A stretch of DNA of 64,000 bases from Rhizomys pruinosus (GCA_009823505.1 VZQC01005707.1:245762-309761), one strand, 5' to 3'. Counted from the first letter of the stretch, positions 33,227 to 44,967 are shown. Numbers and translations are program-made. The notes: generated from the sequence alone by a model not told the origin.

Positions 33227-34233
33227 CGTCTGCTAAGTGTAATTAATCTAAAGTTTTCCTTTTAATAGCACTTTAAATGACTTTGGGAAACTGGAGGAAA
33301 TAAGTATGAATAGGGCAGTCTAAGAATAAGGAGGAAGTCTGAGGTGACCCTTCTGAAATTCACTTGTTAGACAAATGAGGGAGAATGAGACCTTGTTAGA
33401 GTGGGCAACACCTCTGCCCCTGGCCCTCATCCAGTCTAAACAGTGGATGCTGTTTAAGAGAGCAGTGGCTGCTGCTTTAGATTAATTTCCAAATCTTCAT
33501 ATACTCTCTGACCAATTCCATTGCATAAGCAGGAAGTAAATTTTTGGGAAATTTTGTCCCAGCTTAGTGAAGCTGAATCAGATGACTTCGTTGGTGTTAC
33601 TGGAAGCAGGAGACACTGAGCTTGGGGAGGTGTGGGGTCACAAGCTTGGAGAAGGGACGAAAGCATGTTCTGCTTGGGGCACTTGATCAATGTGGCATTG
33701 GACAGTGCTAGGATTCGAGAGGAGACACAGCTGTGTCTTTCTGACTCTCTTCCCCAAGACTTGACATCACAGAGTCATGTGGCAGCCTTCCTATTCCAAG
33801 ACACCTCTCTCCATCAGAGATATTGGCAATCTTAAGAACTGCTTAGGAGGGAGAAAACCATGATTTGATGAGCAAAAAGAGACCTCAAATGGATTGCATT
33901 AGAATTTCTGCCCCTGGACAGAAAAACAAGTGCATTTCTCATGCACTTGAATAGATACAGTGAGGAACTCTCTTGTGCTACATCTATAGTGAATGAGTCT
34001 CATTCATCTCCTTCCCTTTTGCTAGGTCCAGCTAAACTGAAGAATGCCACCAGCCCATCAGTGGGCAGCTGTGTATGTCTTGCCTTTCAGGAAGGCTCCT
34101 GCAACTTTTGTCATTTGGCCTTGTTTAAAGCAATCCCATGTTCATTCTTCCCCTTGACTTGGCTCCAGTGAGTATTTTCTATGGACTTCCTGATACCCTG
34201 TCGTACCTCTTCAAGGGGCCAAGAACTTTGATT
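33227..34233. other. Unannotated unique stretch
   Basis: No repeat or exon is recognised. Frames are at most 78 codons. Confidence 0.4.
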
Positions 34234-34482
34234 CAGTAAGATGGCTCAGTGGGTAAAGGCACTTGCTGCCAAGCCTGACCACCTGAGTTTCACATGTTGG
34301 AAGCAGAGAACTGATTCTTGAAAGTTGTCTTCCAATTTCCATACATGCCCCAAAGCACACATGCCTCAATTTGCATATACACAGATACACATACACAGAT
34401 GCACACATAGGTACAGAGACAGACAGACAGACAGACAGACACACACACACACACACACGAGATAAATAAATGTTTTTTTCTA
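34234..34482 (+). mobile_element. tRNA-derived SINE, older subtype with tail microsatellite
   Basis: The head 'aagatggctcagtgggtaaa' with 'gcacttgctgccaagcctga' and 'aaagttgtcttccaatttcc' differs from the young family. The tail holds (ACAG)n at 34418-34441 and (CA)n at 34440-34458. Confidence 0.8.
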
Positions 34483-35159
34483 AACCCAACACTGTATGTG
34501 CCCTCAACTCAGTGTAATGTTTGTTAAGCTAAACTATGACTCAAGTACCCCATGTCTCTGTAGGCCTGCGTCAGGGACCAGGATTGTTGGCTGACTAGTG
34601 GATTGACTTTTGTGCAAAAGATGAGCAAGTCAGATTATTTTTCTGGAGAGAACACTGTTCTCCAGAAGTGCAAATATCAGCCATACACATTGAGTTCTTG
34701 GCAAATAATATTTGAGTTTGCTGATAAAATATATGACTTCTAGCCTCACAAAACTGCACAGAACAGGGATCTTTGTGTCCTTGTGTTTTCTGTGAGTCCT
34801 GCCTCCATTTCTGTGTCTTCACTGACTCTCTCCTCTTGCCTATGTTGCATAGAAACTTCTCCACAGCAGCCTTTTGCTACTGTTTTATTTCCAGTGGCTA
34901 TTCTAACCAGCTACTACAAACTGAGTAGCCTAAGATGATATAAATTGATTCTCTCCCATGTCTGCTAGCTAGATTATGGATCTATTAGGTATCAACGAGG
35001 CTGTGCTCCTTCCTGCTCTCTAGGAAAGATCCTTCCCCTGCCTTGTCTGTATTCTGGTGTTCCCAGCAATCCATGGTTTTCAGGAGCATCACTGTAATAC
35101 CTGTGTCCTTGGTCACATGGGATTCTCACTGGGGTCCTCTTGTCATAACATGGCCTCTT
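34483..35159. other. Unannotated unique stretch
   Basis: No repeat or gene was recognised. Confidence 0.4.
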
Positions 35160-35770
35160 AAACCTGCTAGGCAAGCACTCTAGCACAGATGCACGGTCTA
35201 TTACAATATTCCATGTGTATAGGCACCACATTGTCATTATCCATTCATCAGCTGCTGGGCCTCTAGGCTCTTTCCATGTCCCAGCTATTGTGAATAGAGC
35301 AACTCTGAACGTGGATGAGCATGTGTCTCTGTAATGGGAAAGAGAGTCCTTTGGGTATATGCCCAGAAGTATTGTAGCTGTGTCAAATGGTAGATCCATT
35401 TTGAGTTTTTTGAGGAACTGTCACACTGATTTGCATAGTGGCTGCAGCAGTTCACACTCCACCAACAGTGTATTAAAGGCTCCCTCCTTCTCCGCATCCT
35501 TGCCAGTATTTATTAATCTTAGCTGCTGTCTGGGGTCAGATGAAATCTCAAAGTAGCTTTAATTTGCATTTCCCTGATGACTAAGAATGGTGAACACTCT
35601 AAAAACTTTTCCTTAGCCATTTGCACATTTTCTTCTGTCAGCTTTCTGTTCAGCTTCATAGCCCACTTTTAAATTGGGCGGTTTGTTTATATGGTGTTTA
35701 CTCTTTTTAGTTCTTTGAATATTCTAGACACTAATCCTCTGTCAGATGTATAGCTGGCAAAGATCAGAGT
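35160..35770 (-). mobile_element. LINE-1 ORF2 C-terminal region, antisense, decayed
   Basis: On the - strand the readings 'ILLGIYPKDSLSHYRDTC' and 'LFTIAGTWKEPRGPAADEW' match the ORF2 C-terminus. The frame breaks and resumes (35285-35497 in another frame). On the + strand, 'gtcctttgggtatatgccca' is a hallmark of antisense L1. It is older than the L1 at 10556. Confidence 0.88.
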
Positions 35771-35914
35771 GCTTGTGATCCATAATGCGTGGGTGCCCTT
35801 GTCAGTGGCAACAATAACCATAAGCTTCGGGCCTGGAAAGCCTTTGTTCCAATGCAAAGTCCCCCACTGGGCTCTGACACTGCTAAACACAGCACCCTGA
35901 AATTTGGAGGAAGG

Positions 35915-36075
35915 TCTTCCATTTTCATTCACTTATCTACTAGTTTGGTCATCAGTCATATGGCAGGTATTGGGCTAGACTCTGAAGATTCAGCAGTGGA
36001 CAGACAGACCCTGGCCTGTGCTTATGGCATACAGCAGACATACACGCTCAGCAAGGAACAAGTTCTTAGCTTTCT
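35915..36075 (-). mobile_element. LINE-2 fragment, antisense
   Basis: The order 'ttcattcacttatctacta', 'ggcaggtattgggctagact' and 'ttcagcagtggacagacaga' is that of antisense L2 3' end. Confidence 0.65.
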
Positions 36076-36352
36076 AGAAGCTCTCATTTTGATCTTAAAG
36101 ATTGGGCTGTTCTTTTACACAGGTCTCACCCTTAAACTTCAGTTAATCTAAGCTAGAAGTTTGGTCTCTGCCTTTTATTTAAGGTCTATTCTACCTTATT
36201 GGCCTGGTCCATGTAGGAGGCAGAGCAGGATGGTGGAGCTATAGTGGAAGCCCCTCTGGAAGGCGCATGCTAAAGGTTAAAGTATATGTAAAAGAAAGGA
36301 GTTTTCAGCCTGGCGAAGCATGCATACACGTAGATGATGCTCAGGACTCTAG

Positions 36353-36354
<2 letters not shown>

Positions 36355-36395
<41 letters not shown>

Positions 36396-36453
36396 AAAGA
36401 GAGTCAGAGACAGAGACAGACAGAAGCAGAGAAAGGGACAGAGAGAAAGAAAC

Positions 36454-36498
<45 letters not shown>

Positions 36499-36500
36499 CT
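36355..36500. repeat. Compound (GT)n and (GA)n microsatellite
   Basis: About 18 GT units are followed by GA-rich sequence that becomes a nearly pure (GA)n at 36460-36497. The whole 36393-36497 segment is almost all purine on one strand, which can form triplex DNA. Confidence 0.95.
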
Positions 36501-37196
36501 CAGAGAGACCCAGAGAGACCTAGAAGCCAATGAAACAAGCTGCAGTGGGGAACCCTAACTCTACACTAGCCTTTCCTAGACATTTTCAGGTTGGTCTTGG
36601 TTAGGTTCAGTATTTCAGCCAGCTCTTCACTGCTGAGGTTCCTCTTCCACCAGATATTCTCTTACAGCAAATGTCAGGGAGGGCGCCGAGATCCTAAATA
36701 GCACTTCCCACTGCTGGAAAGTGATCATCCTTCTTCTCCCCTTTCCATATTCATCATCTGAACAACAGCCCTGATCCTGAACTGAAAAAGAAAAGGAAGG
36801 CAGTTTCCCCTTCTTAAGAAGCACCTGGTTTGGGTGCGTGGGGTTCTCAGGTAAGTAAATGGTCTAATGGATAGATGCTGCCAGGCTGCAGGACTGGAGC
36901 AAGCCCTGGGGTGATCCTGGGCTGAGTCAGGAAGGATCAATAGTTGTTGGCTCAACAGAAATCCCAGGAAAAGGAGTCAGTGGTTCATAGAGGCATGGAG
37001 TCAGGACCCAGTAAGATATGTCCTGCCCATCCTTTGCATGAGCTGGATGACAGAAAAGTCTCACCTCCTCACACCCTCACCTTCTCCAGCATTGGGTACC
37101 AGCTGTTTATCAGTCAGACCCAAGACGGAGAACTGGGCAATCATTGGGTATTAAAAATCAGCCATGGGAGTATAGCTCTCTGCTATGTCCTCCTAC

Positions 37197-37198
<2 letters not shown>
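36501..37198. other. Unannotated unique stretch before CAG tract
   Basis: No repeat or exon is recognised. A 104-codon frame (36944-37258) reads into the CAG tract as Gln but has no upstream support. Confidence 0.35.

Positions 37199-37243
<45 letters not shown>
37199..37243. repeat. (CAG)15 trinucleotide tract
   Basis: Fifteen uninterrupted CAG units are followed by one CAA. In different frames it reads as poly-Gln or poly-Ala. Neither frame has clear coding features around it. Confidence 0.97.
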
Positions 37244-37246
<3 letters not shown>

Positions 37247-38384
37247 GACCAGGACTAGCTTCAGGGAGGAGACGCGGGGCCACTGCCTCCACAGCACATA
37301 CATCCATAGTCTCTTGTTCTGTGTGACTGTCTGGCTGATAGCATGGTCCTAAGATTTGAACTTGGGAGTAGAATTAAAAAGTTCTGCTTGGAGGTTTGGG
37401 GTGCAAGTCTACTCACTAGTGCAACCTTTGCTTTTTCTTGGCTAAGCAATGCTGTATCCCTTAGTCTAATAAAATTCAACATAGGCCAAGATTAATCTTA
37501 CTGCCACTGTCTTTCCTGATGCTGTGTGTTCACCCTCCAGTCTTCTTTCCTCACTTCCCCGTTTTCCATCTGGATCATTAGGCTGCACCCTCTCCCCAGC
37601 CCCTCCTGCAGCCTTCTCTTCCTCTCTGTGCTTTGTTCTACCTTGTGTTTTCCTGCTGTGTGGATTTCCCTGAAGCCTGGCAATATGCTGCTCCCTTGTT
37701 TTTGTTTGTTTTTTAATTTAAACTGACATAAGAACTGCATGATCATGAAGTACTACCACTCTATGATTCTATCCAGGAATGTAGACATTGTGCTTTCTCT
37801 TTTGTATTCTCCACAGTCAGAGAACATCCAGACAGGCTTCCTAAACATTTATCAAATTCAACTTTCTTGGCAGTGAGATGGAAAATTAAGGTTGGTGTTG
37901 CTTGTTGTAGGCTTTCGGCTAGCATGATTTGTTTATTCATGTTCTTAACATACTCGTCGAGTGTCATCTTTTGGGCAGTCACCTATCTTCATGGAGCTCA
38001 CAGACTCATGGAATGCCCCCAGGGTCCTTGGAGTTTGGTTTTTATCAATTAGAGTTTCACCTAATAGAAAACAGAGACTCTGAACGCCAAGGTCACCGGT
38101 GACTGTTAGTGAGGATGTCAGGGTTTGAACCCAGGTCCATAAGGAGGGGAGACCCATGTCCTGGCCTTGTGAGTGTTTTCTAGCTATGTCAACATGTGTC
38201 ATGTGAAGCCACTGACCCATTCTCCCGACTCTGTCTGTAATTCTAGGACCTGGTATGAAATAGTTGTGGACAGAAGCCAGGAAGGTTACAAGAGTTTTCC
38301 CTTTCCTTCTAATGACCCGCCCTGAAATGTGCGTCATATGTGACGCTTTCTCCACAGGGCTGCAACTGGAGGCTCCCTCCTTTT
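37244..38384. other. Unannotated unique stretch
   Basis: No clear repeat. A faint L2-like phrase ('cttcatggagctcacagac', 37989) is the only hint. The 136-codon frame on the - strand (37945-38355) has no recognisable domain. Confidence 0.35.
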
Positions 38385-38400
38385 AAAAATATCCATTTTA

Positions 38401-38978
38401 GGAGACGCCATAACGCGCCAGGCCAGGATCGAAAGGTTATTCCTGGACAAACTGTCAGCCCATGAAAGGAAACAGCCAGAATTGACCAGAGTCCAAGTCA
38501 ACAGCTCCAGAGAGAGTGGACTGTTTTACCTCTCATCCACCTGTGCCCCTTTTCTAAGCCTAGGGAACAACCTGCGGAAGAGGGGGCGTGGTAGAATGTA
38601 AGGGCTGCGATTGGGGTGAATGGTGAAACTACAGCAATGTAGTCTGGACACTCATTTGATCAACTTGATTGAACAACCAACCTGTCACCCCCCACTGGAT
38701 GGTGGGGCTGTAGGTGTTTGGGCACAACAGCCTGCAGATAGGTTTTGCATGAAGGATGCTTGTACTCATGGATTATCACTTATAGCTAAAAATGAAAAAA
38801 AAAAACTGAGAGAAAGATGCAGGACAGTTATGGCAGAATGCATGATCTGGGATGGGGGGGGGGGGGGGTGGGAAAGGGAAATAAGCCTGAACTGAATTGG
38901 AAAAAATGTATGAAATGCACAAAGCATCAATAAAAACTAATTTAATTAGAAAAAAAAAAGAAGCAGATGAAAGGAAAA
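38401..38978 (+). mobile_element. 5'-truncated LINE-1-type tail with exact target duplication
   Basis: The 16-bp duplication 'aaaaatatccatttta' is exact at 38385-38400 and 38979-38994. The element has 'ctgcggaagagggggcgtgg', a 16-bp or longer G-tract (38853-38868), 'atgtatgaaatgcacaaagc' and 'atcaataaaaact' before an A-rich tail. The 3' end matches the L1 tail at 32607-33126, but the upstream 300 bases differ. Confidence 0.85.
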
Positions 38979-39239
38979 AAAAATATCCATTTTAAAGAAA
39001 ACCAGCAACACCCACATGATTTGTGATTATTGAGTTAACAGCCACATTTTCCATCACACGGGGCCCCGACTCCTTGGTAGAAAGAAGCTGAAGGAAGCAG
39101 AGGACAGAGCGGCCTTCTCCAGGGAGGCATCTCGTGGTCTCAGGGAGAGGGTGCTCAAAAGGCTGCCATTCCTACCCCAACTCCGTCAACAAAGAACTCT
39201 GGCTAAGAGTCAAGGGGGCATCGTGTCTATCCTCATCCC

Positions 39240-39470
39240 CAATGAATGGGCCGACCAGGAAGGCATTTCAGGCAGAGACCACGGCAGGGATGAGGGTTTG
39301 GAAGACAGAAGAGCAGCTGAGTTCGGGGAAGGGAGCAGCAAAATCTGGGGGTAGGGATGTGGACTCGGAAGGGCTGAGGCTGGAAGGGTAGGCAGGGTCT
39401 CGTAGGAGGGCTCAGATGAGGACAAAGTTGGTTTACCCTTTAGAAGATGGGAGGACACTGAGAAATCTTT
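39240..39470 (-). mobile_element. LINE-2 fragment, antisense
   Basis: The order 'aggaaggcatttcaggcaga', 'gggatgagggtttggaagac', 'ctgaggctggaagggtaggc' matches antisense L2. Confidence 0.55.
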
Positions 39471-39839
39471 GACTCATGATACTTCAGTCAGGACTCGAAG
39501 AGGAAAAATGGCGGAACGTTCGTTTAGGGCAGAAAGTGGATGACTGCGCTCTCCTCCTCCTCCCATTTTGCAAAGTGATTTTAGAGCATTTATTTTCAAA
39601 GCTAAGAGATATGTCACCACTGACCTCACGCCCAGGTAACTGGGATGCAGAGGCAGAGAGAGCACGAACTTAATCATTGAGGAGTTAAAAGCTCATGTTG
39701 TACACCCTCAACTTCACTTTATAAAAAAAGAACAGCTCTGGGCACTGTGGCCTTCAGTCCTCCTGACTTCACCAAGTGGGCTGAACTAGCACCAGCAAGA
39801 ACAGTGACACAGAAATGCCACTCATCCACCTGTGTATTG

Positions 39840-39902
39840 GTAGTCAGCTTTGTGCTGCTGTCATGAAATACCTTAGACAACCAACTTAGAAAGAGGAAAG
39901 AT
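39840..39902 (+). mobile_element. Old repeat, left part, interrupted
   Basis: 'gctgctgtcatgaaatacc' and 'agacaaccaacttagaaaga' begin a repeat whose right part resumes at 41261. SINEs and a retrocopy lie between. Confidence 0.5.
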
Positions 39903-40122
39903 GGTCTGGAGAGATGGCCCCACAACTAAGAGCACTGGCTGCTCTTGCAGAGGACCTGGGTTCAGTTCCCAGCACCCACATGGTGGCTAACAACTGTCTG
40001 TGGCTCTAGTTCCAGGGGATCCGATGCCTTGTTCTGATCTCCACAGGCACTGGACACATGTGGTGCACTTACACACATGCAGGTAAGACACTCACACACA
40101 TAAAATAAAAATAAATAAATCA
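39903..40122 (+). mobile_element. B2/B3-type SINE
   Basis: It runs from 'tctggagagatggccccaca' to 'ataaaataaaaataaataaa'. The 'gctctagttccaggggatcc' block is single. It is followed at once by a B1. Confidence 0.92.
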
Positions 40123-40123
40123 A

Positions 40124-40283
40124 AGGCCAGGTGTGGTGGTGCACACCTTTAATCCCAGGACTTGGGAGACAGAGGCAGGCAGATCTCTGTGAGTTCAAGG
40201 CCAGCCTGGTCTACATAGAGAGTTCCAGGACAGCTGGGTCTGCAGGGAGACCCTGTTTCAAAAAGACCAAAAAAATCAAAAAA
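40124..40283 (+). mobile_element. B1 SINE
   Basis: It runs from 'ggccaggtgtggtggtgcac' to 'agaccctgtttcaaaaag' with an A-rich tail. It abuts the SINE at 39903-40122, so one probably inserted in the tail of the other. Confidence 0.94.
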
Positions 40284-40509
40284 AGGAGGAGAGGTTTATT
40301 TATTTTATTTTTTATTTTTTTTAGAAACAGGAGGAAAAGAGTTAATTTTATTTGAAACTAACTGCAAAGAACAGACAGGAGAAGCACAAAAGGTATGGGG
40401 CTTTTACTTGGCAGCTCTTCTGATACAAAGTGTTCACCTAAGACCCAAACTTCTCAACAGCCAAGTACAACTCAGGAGCCTCAAGTTCTGAGACCTTATC
40501 TCTTTTTAA

Positions 40510-40756
40510 AAAAAATTAAAAAAAAATTTTAAAAATTTATTTATGTGTATGAATGTACTGTCTGCATGTAGGTCTGTGCACCATGTCATGCAATGCCGCG
40601 GAGGTCAGAAGAGGGTGTCGGATTCCCCTGGAACTGGAGTTCTCCTGGAATTGGAGTTATAGATGGTTCTCAGCCACCATGTGTATGCTGGGTATCGAAC
40701 CCGGGTCCTCTGCAAGAGCAGTTGGTGCTCTAAACCACTAGGCCATCTCTCCAGCC
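40510..40756 (-). mobile_element. B2/B3-type SINE, antisense, long subtype
   Basis: It ends 'catctctccag' and has the 17-bp duplication. 'cttatctctttt' before and 'cttatttctttt' after are the likely target duplication. It is inserted in the retrocopy. Confidence 0.94.
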
Positions 40757-40920
40757 TTATTTCTTTTGTTCACTGCTACTGGACCCATTTTCAGCTTCAG
40801 TAAAATTTTGTTGACTGAATCAACAAGGTTCAAGTCAATCACCATAGACAGCTCAGATCAGATTTATATCTAAATTGATAGTAAATGGAAGGTAACGGGA
40901 AAGGTTAAAATATGCACGTT

Positions 40921-41122
40921 AGGGCTGGAGAGACAGCTCAGCAATTAAGACCACAAGTTGCTCTGGCAGAAGACCCAGGTTTGATTCACAGCTACAACCA
41001 TCAGTAAATCCAGTTCCAAGGGAACCCAACACTCTCCTCTGACCCCTGAGGGCACCACCCGGCACGGGTGCACCTATATTCATGCAGGCAATACACTCAC
41101 ACACAAAAAACAAAAATAATGA
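40921..41122 (+). mobile_element. B2/B3-type SINE, diverged
   Basis: It runs from 'gggctggagagacagctcag' to 'cacacaaaaaacaaaaataa'. It is older in appearance than 40510-40756 and is also inserted in the retrocopy. Confidence 0.88.
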
Positions 41123-41260
41123 CTATATTTTCAAGTGCACATTATACAAATTGTTTCTCTGAGTTTGGATACTTGGAAGTTAGCCTTCGTCTGCCTCGAA
41201 AAGTTATGAATATGGACTGACAGGTTAGTTAGAATTTATCATTTTTTTTTTTTCTTCTCG

Positions 41261-41480
41261 GGAGAGGTTTCTTTTTGCTCACAGGTTTGGAGACTTTGGT
41301 CCGTGGCAAGTTGGTATATTAGGTGGCAGAGGAAGAGGCCCACTTCCCAGCAGCTAGGAAGAGGAAGAAAGGGAGGAAGGAGGGGTCTGGATATTCCCTT
41401 CCAGAGCATTCTCTCCATACTCACTTTCCCTCACAAGGTCTTACTTCCTAAAGGTTCCATTCATTACCTCACAAAAGTAC
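41261..41480 (+). mobile_element. Old repeat, right part
   Basis: 'gtttctttttgctcacaggt', 'ttggagactttggtccgtgg' and 'cataactcactttccctcac'-like sequence (41418) continue the repeat begun at 39840. Confidence 0.45.
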
Positions 41481-41896
41481 AGGGGCGGAAGCACCTGTGT
41501 CTCTGGGAGGTAGTCAAGATCTGAACTGCAGTAATGAGTAATAATTATACTTAAAGCACTGTGAGAGAAACTGCAAGCCTCACAGCCTTGCTGAAGCAGG
41601 AGACATATATATGTTCTTATGTTCACAGAGAGCCTGGGGCTGTCAGGCCAGGGTGTGAAGACCACATCTGTTTCCACCCTCACCCTATCTCCTTATCTAT
41701 ACTTATTCTCCCAGTGTGTCAGGCCCTGCAGAGTGGACATGGTCTTTGTCCTGAATCTGTGGAGAGGCCCTATGAAAGCAAAGAGAAACATTGTTTCACA
41801 AATTTACAACTACAAATGTATATCTGTCAAGGGTGGTTATCATTAACAAAAATTAGATTTCCTACAGGAAAACAGTGTTAATGAATTAATACAGCA

Positions 41897-41920
41897 TTAA
41901 AAATTTTTATTATATATTTA

Positions 41921-41965
<45 letters not shown>

Positions 41966-42148
41966 TGCTTGCATGTATGTAAGGGCTCCTGTGTTGTGCA
42001 GTGCCTATAAGAGGTCAGAAGAAGGCACTTGGTCCCCTGGAACTGGAGTTATGGACAGTTGTTAGCTGCCATGTGGGCGGTGGAATCAAACACTGGTCTT
42101 CTGGAAGAGCAGCCAGTGCTCTTAACTGCTCAGCCATCTCTCCAGTCC
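41897..42148 (-). mobile_element. B2/B3-type SINE, antisense, with (GT)n tail
   Basis: It runs from 'tttttattatatatttatg' to 'catctctccagtcc'. A (GT)n run (41928-41964) lies between the tail and the body. The body carries 'cccctggaactggagttat' once. Confidence 0.9.
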
Positions 42149-42214
42149 TGCCTGCCATAGATCTTTTTTTTTATACTTTATAACATTAAAGAAAGGTTTG
42201 GGTTAAGAGCTTAA

Positions 42215-42475
42215 TTCAGTGTCAGGTGCTTTACGTAGTATACACAAGGCCCCGAGTTTAAGCTCCAATATTGCCCAAACCAAAAATAATCCACTTAACA
42301 CTTTTCAGAGTGTGGTAGCATATGCCTATAATCCCAGCAATGGGGAGGTTGAGGCAGGAGGACCAAGAGTTCAGGGCTAGCCTTAACATACCAAATTCAA
42401 ATGTAGCCTGGACTAAGTAAAGACCCTCCTCAAAACAAAGAAACAAATAAATAAACAACAACAACTAAAACAAAG
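42215..42475 (+). mobile_element. ID-B1 dimer (B4-like)
   Basis: An ID-like head ('acaaggccccgagtttaagc') precedes a diverged B1 ('gtggtagcatatgcctataa', 'ggttgaggcaggaggaccaa') and an A/AAC-rich tail. Confidence 0.65.
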
Positions 42476-44724
42476 GCAATTTGAAAATGAGCCTAATGGA
42501 CATCGACAGAATATTCCACCCACCCATCAAAGAATTCACTTTGTATTCAGCAGCATGTGCAGGCTTTTCTAGAATTAATAGCTGTGTTTAAAAAATCAAA
42601 CTTCAGTGTGTATCTATGGAGTGCGGATTTTCTATATGTTTGCCTGCTTGCTACTAGAGACAAGCACTGTTATGTCCAGTTGGTCCTGAGGTCCCCAAGG
42701 TCACTCAGGAAAAGGGCTCCCACTGCAGTTTTCTATTTTATCCAGTCATTTCCAACGCCTACGATGCTCAGCTGGGAGTGACCAAGGACTCCCTTCTCAG
42801 GAGCAGCGTGCAAAGCACACTTATCATCTCCTCAGTGGAGGCTCTGGGAGGCAGGCAGGGCGGTTGGCAGGAGGAGGGGTGTGGAGGCACACTCTGCTCC
42901 TTCACTGGAGGGTGGAAAAATGGCCCTTCTGGTAAATCTACATGGCCCAGGCACAGTTGGAATTTACTTTAAAAAGACACACAGCGAGCCAGACCATTAC
43001 TGACATGTGGAAAGACTCCAAGCTCTGGGCCCTGGCTGCCCTGGGAAGAACAGGGCAGCCTGGTCTGTTCAGCAACACGGCTCACATCATCCTCATCTCC
43101 TACCTCAGCTGCCCTTATACACCCCTCCTCCAGGCTGACACCCCATTTCCTGTTCTCAACAGGATTGAGGTTCCAAATAAGCCTCTGTGCCGTGGTCTCT
43201 TTCTCAGAAAGCTGTAACCCAGCCAATTCCACTAGGCAGGGCTGGAGCTGGGTGAGAGGCTCAGTCTATGTTAGGTCCCACTCCAGTGCCTGCAGGGGCA
43301 TGGCCAGGAGGCCAGAACTTAGAGCTTTCTTCTTGACCCACAAGGTCAGAGAGCACTCGTCCTTTCCTCCTAGTCCCTCATGTCTCCAGGAATTTTCTTA
43401 TTTCATTTTATCTTCACATCATCCATATTAGGAAGACTATTATCTTGTTTCTCTTACTGTATAAAACATGACTCCATGAAGCACAGGTTTAGAAGAAAGC
43501 ATGGTGGATAATGATGTGTCCATGCAGATTCATCGAGTTCATTTATACGGTGAGGGACTACCTTACATAATGGTACAGAAACGAGGAGAGGGGATCTTTG
43601 TTGCCATCTTAGAAGTTGCTTACCACAGACACACAGATAGTAAACAGTACTCACTGAATCATGTCTCTGTGTGTCTGTCGCTGGAACACAAAAATGATAC
43701 TATGCAGTGGCTGGCATTGTGTGTGACAGACATTTAACGAACTGAGTAAAGAGTAATACACCTAAAATACTATGGTTATATTCTTTGCCACTGATCCTTT
43801 AGCATTGTCTAGTGAGTTAAGTACAAATGTCTCATCTAGACATTTCACGCTCTTACCCAGTGTAGTCCTCGACTCAAATTTCCAAACTCAAGTCTTAGCT
43901 TGGGTTGGAGTCCCTGCCTGGGCTACCACCAGTTGGACTTAGCTCTTCTCCAGGCCCAGCAGTGCACATGGCCTTCATCTGTGTCCGTCTCCTCACAGTC
44001 AGTGGTAGTCCATTGGGTGCTGACAGGGACACAGCTGCTCCCTCGTGGTTGGTGCTCAGCAACTGTGGCTGGACAGGGATGTCTCTGGAGCTCAGCATCA
44101 CATCCCTGACTCTCTCTTATGTGGTTTTTGTCCCCTATCACCTTTCTTGTCCTTCGAGAGGGACAGGAGTCATTTGGATTTTCAACACTCTCATAAGACA
44201 GTTGGCATGGAGCAATGGCTGTTCTCTGGGAGGAAGTTAGTCATGACTTCCTTCTTTCCCAGTGCTTCATGGGTGAGGTGTCAGAAACGACACAGAGGCA
44301 GGCTTCCAACACTGGTGGGATGGCACTTTTTTGGCCCCACAAGTGAATGATAAACCTGAGTTGAAGCCTTTGTACATGGGCTGAGTGAAGAATTTGACAG
44401 TCTATCACTTGGCATGGATAAGACATTCTACATCCAGATGCTTTTACAAGGCACGTGCTTGATGTTATGATGGCAGAGTGGGTAGATCTTTGTTGCAGAA
44501 GAGAATGACATGTTTCCAAGTCAGAAAGTCCTAGATATGAATTCCAAACTCAGCACTTTATAACTGGCCCTTTTGGTGAAATAATTCACCATTATTTTAC
44601 CAAAGATAAAACTGAGATTTGAAGAGGAAATGCCAACTTAGAAACTGCATATTGTAGGAATTCAGTCTTAAGGCATGTATCTACACACGTGTGGCTTGTC
44701 TCTGGGCTTCTGTTCCTCTTTTAC
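42476..44724. other. Mostly unique stretch
   Basis: Apart from an antisense MIR piece at 43395-43470 ('atttcattttatcttcacat'), nothing is recognised. Overlapping frames at 43895-44350 (up to 111 codons) occur on both strands and show no domain. Confidence 0.4.
43395..43470 (-). mobile_element. MIR fragment, antisense
   Basis: 'atttcattttatcttcacat' followed by 'ggaagactattatcttgttt' fits the antisense MIR 3' half. Confidence 0.45.
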
Positions 44725-44738
44725 AAAGTAAGAATCAT

Positions 44739-44967
44739 GGGCTGGAGAGATGGCCTAGCGGTTAAGAGCTCCGACTGCTCTTGCAGAGGACCCGGGTTCG
44801 ATCCCCAGCACCCACATGGTGGCTGAGAACCATCTTTAACTCCAGTTCCAGGGGAATCCGACACCCTCTTCTGACCTCCGCAGCATTGCATGACATGGGT
44901 GCACAAACCTACATGCAGACAGTACATTCATACACATATGAAAATAAATAAAAATAAAAAAAACAAC
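44739..44967 (+). mobile_element. B2/B3-type SINE, short subtype
   Basis: It runs from 'gggctggagagatggcctag' to an A-rich tail. The body has 'aactccagttccaggggaat' once. The target duplication aaagt(a/g)agaatc(a/g)t lies at 44725 and 44968. Confidence 0.94.

Larger units (their letters stand above)
40303..41260 (-). pseudogene. Processed retrocopy, antisense, interrupted by two SINEs
   Basis: On the - strand the copy ends with AATAAA (complement of 40347-40352) about 25 bases before an oligo-A tail (T-run 40303-40322). The flanking 'ggagaggttt(a/c)ttt' at 40289 and 41261 looks like a target duplication. Without the SINEs at about 40510-40756 and 40921-41122 the copy is roughly 0.5 kb. A short frame ends 'LYLAVEKFGS' then stop, but I do not recognise the parent gene and most of the copy may be 3' UTR. 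Confidence 0.6.

Noticed and set aside
36944..37258. Possible polyglutamine protein
   Set aside because: The frame has no recognisable domain, no splice sites that I can support, and the CAG tract also reads as Ala in another frame.
38620..38895. 91-codon open frame
   Set aside because: It lies within the second L1-type tail and runs into its G-tract.
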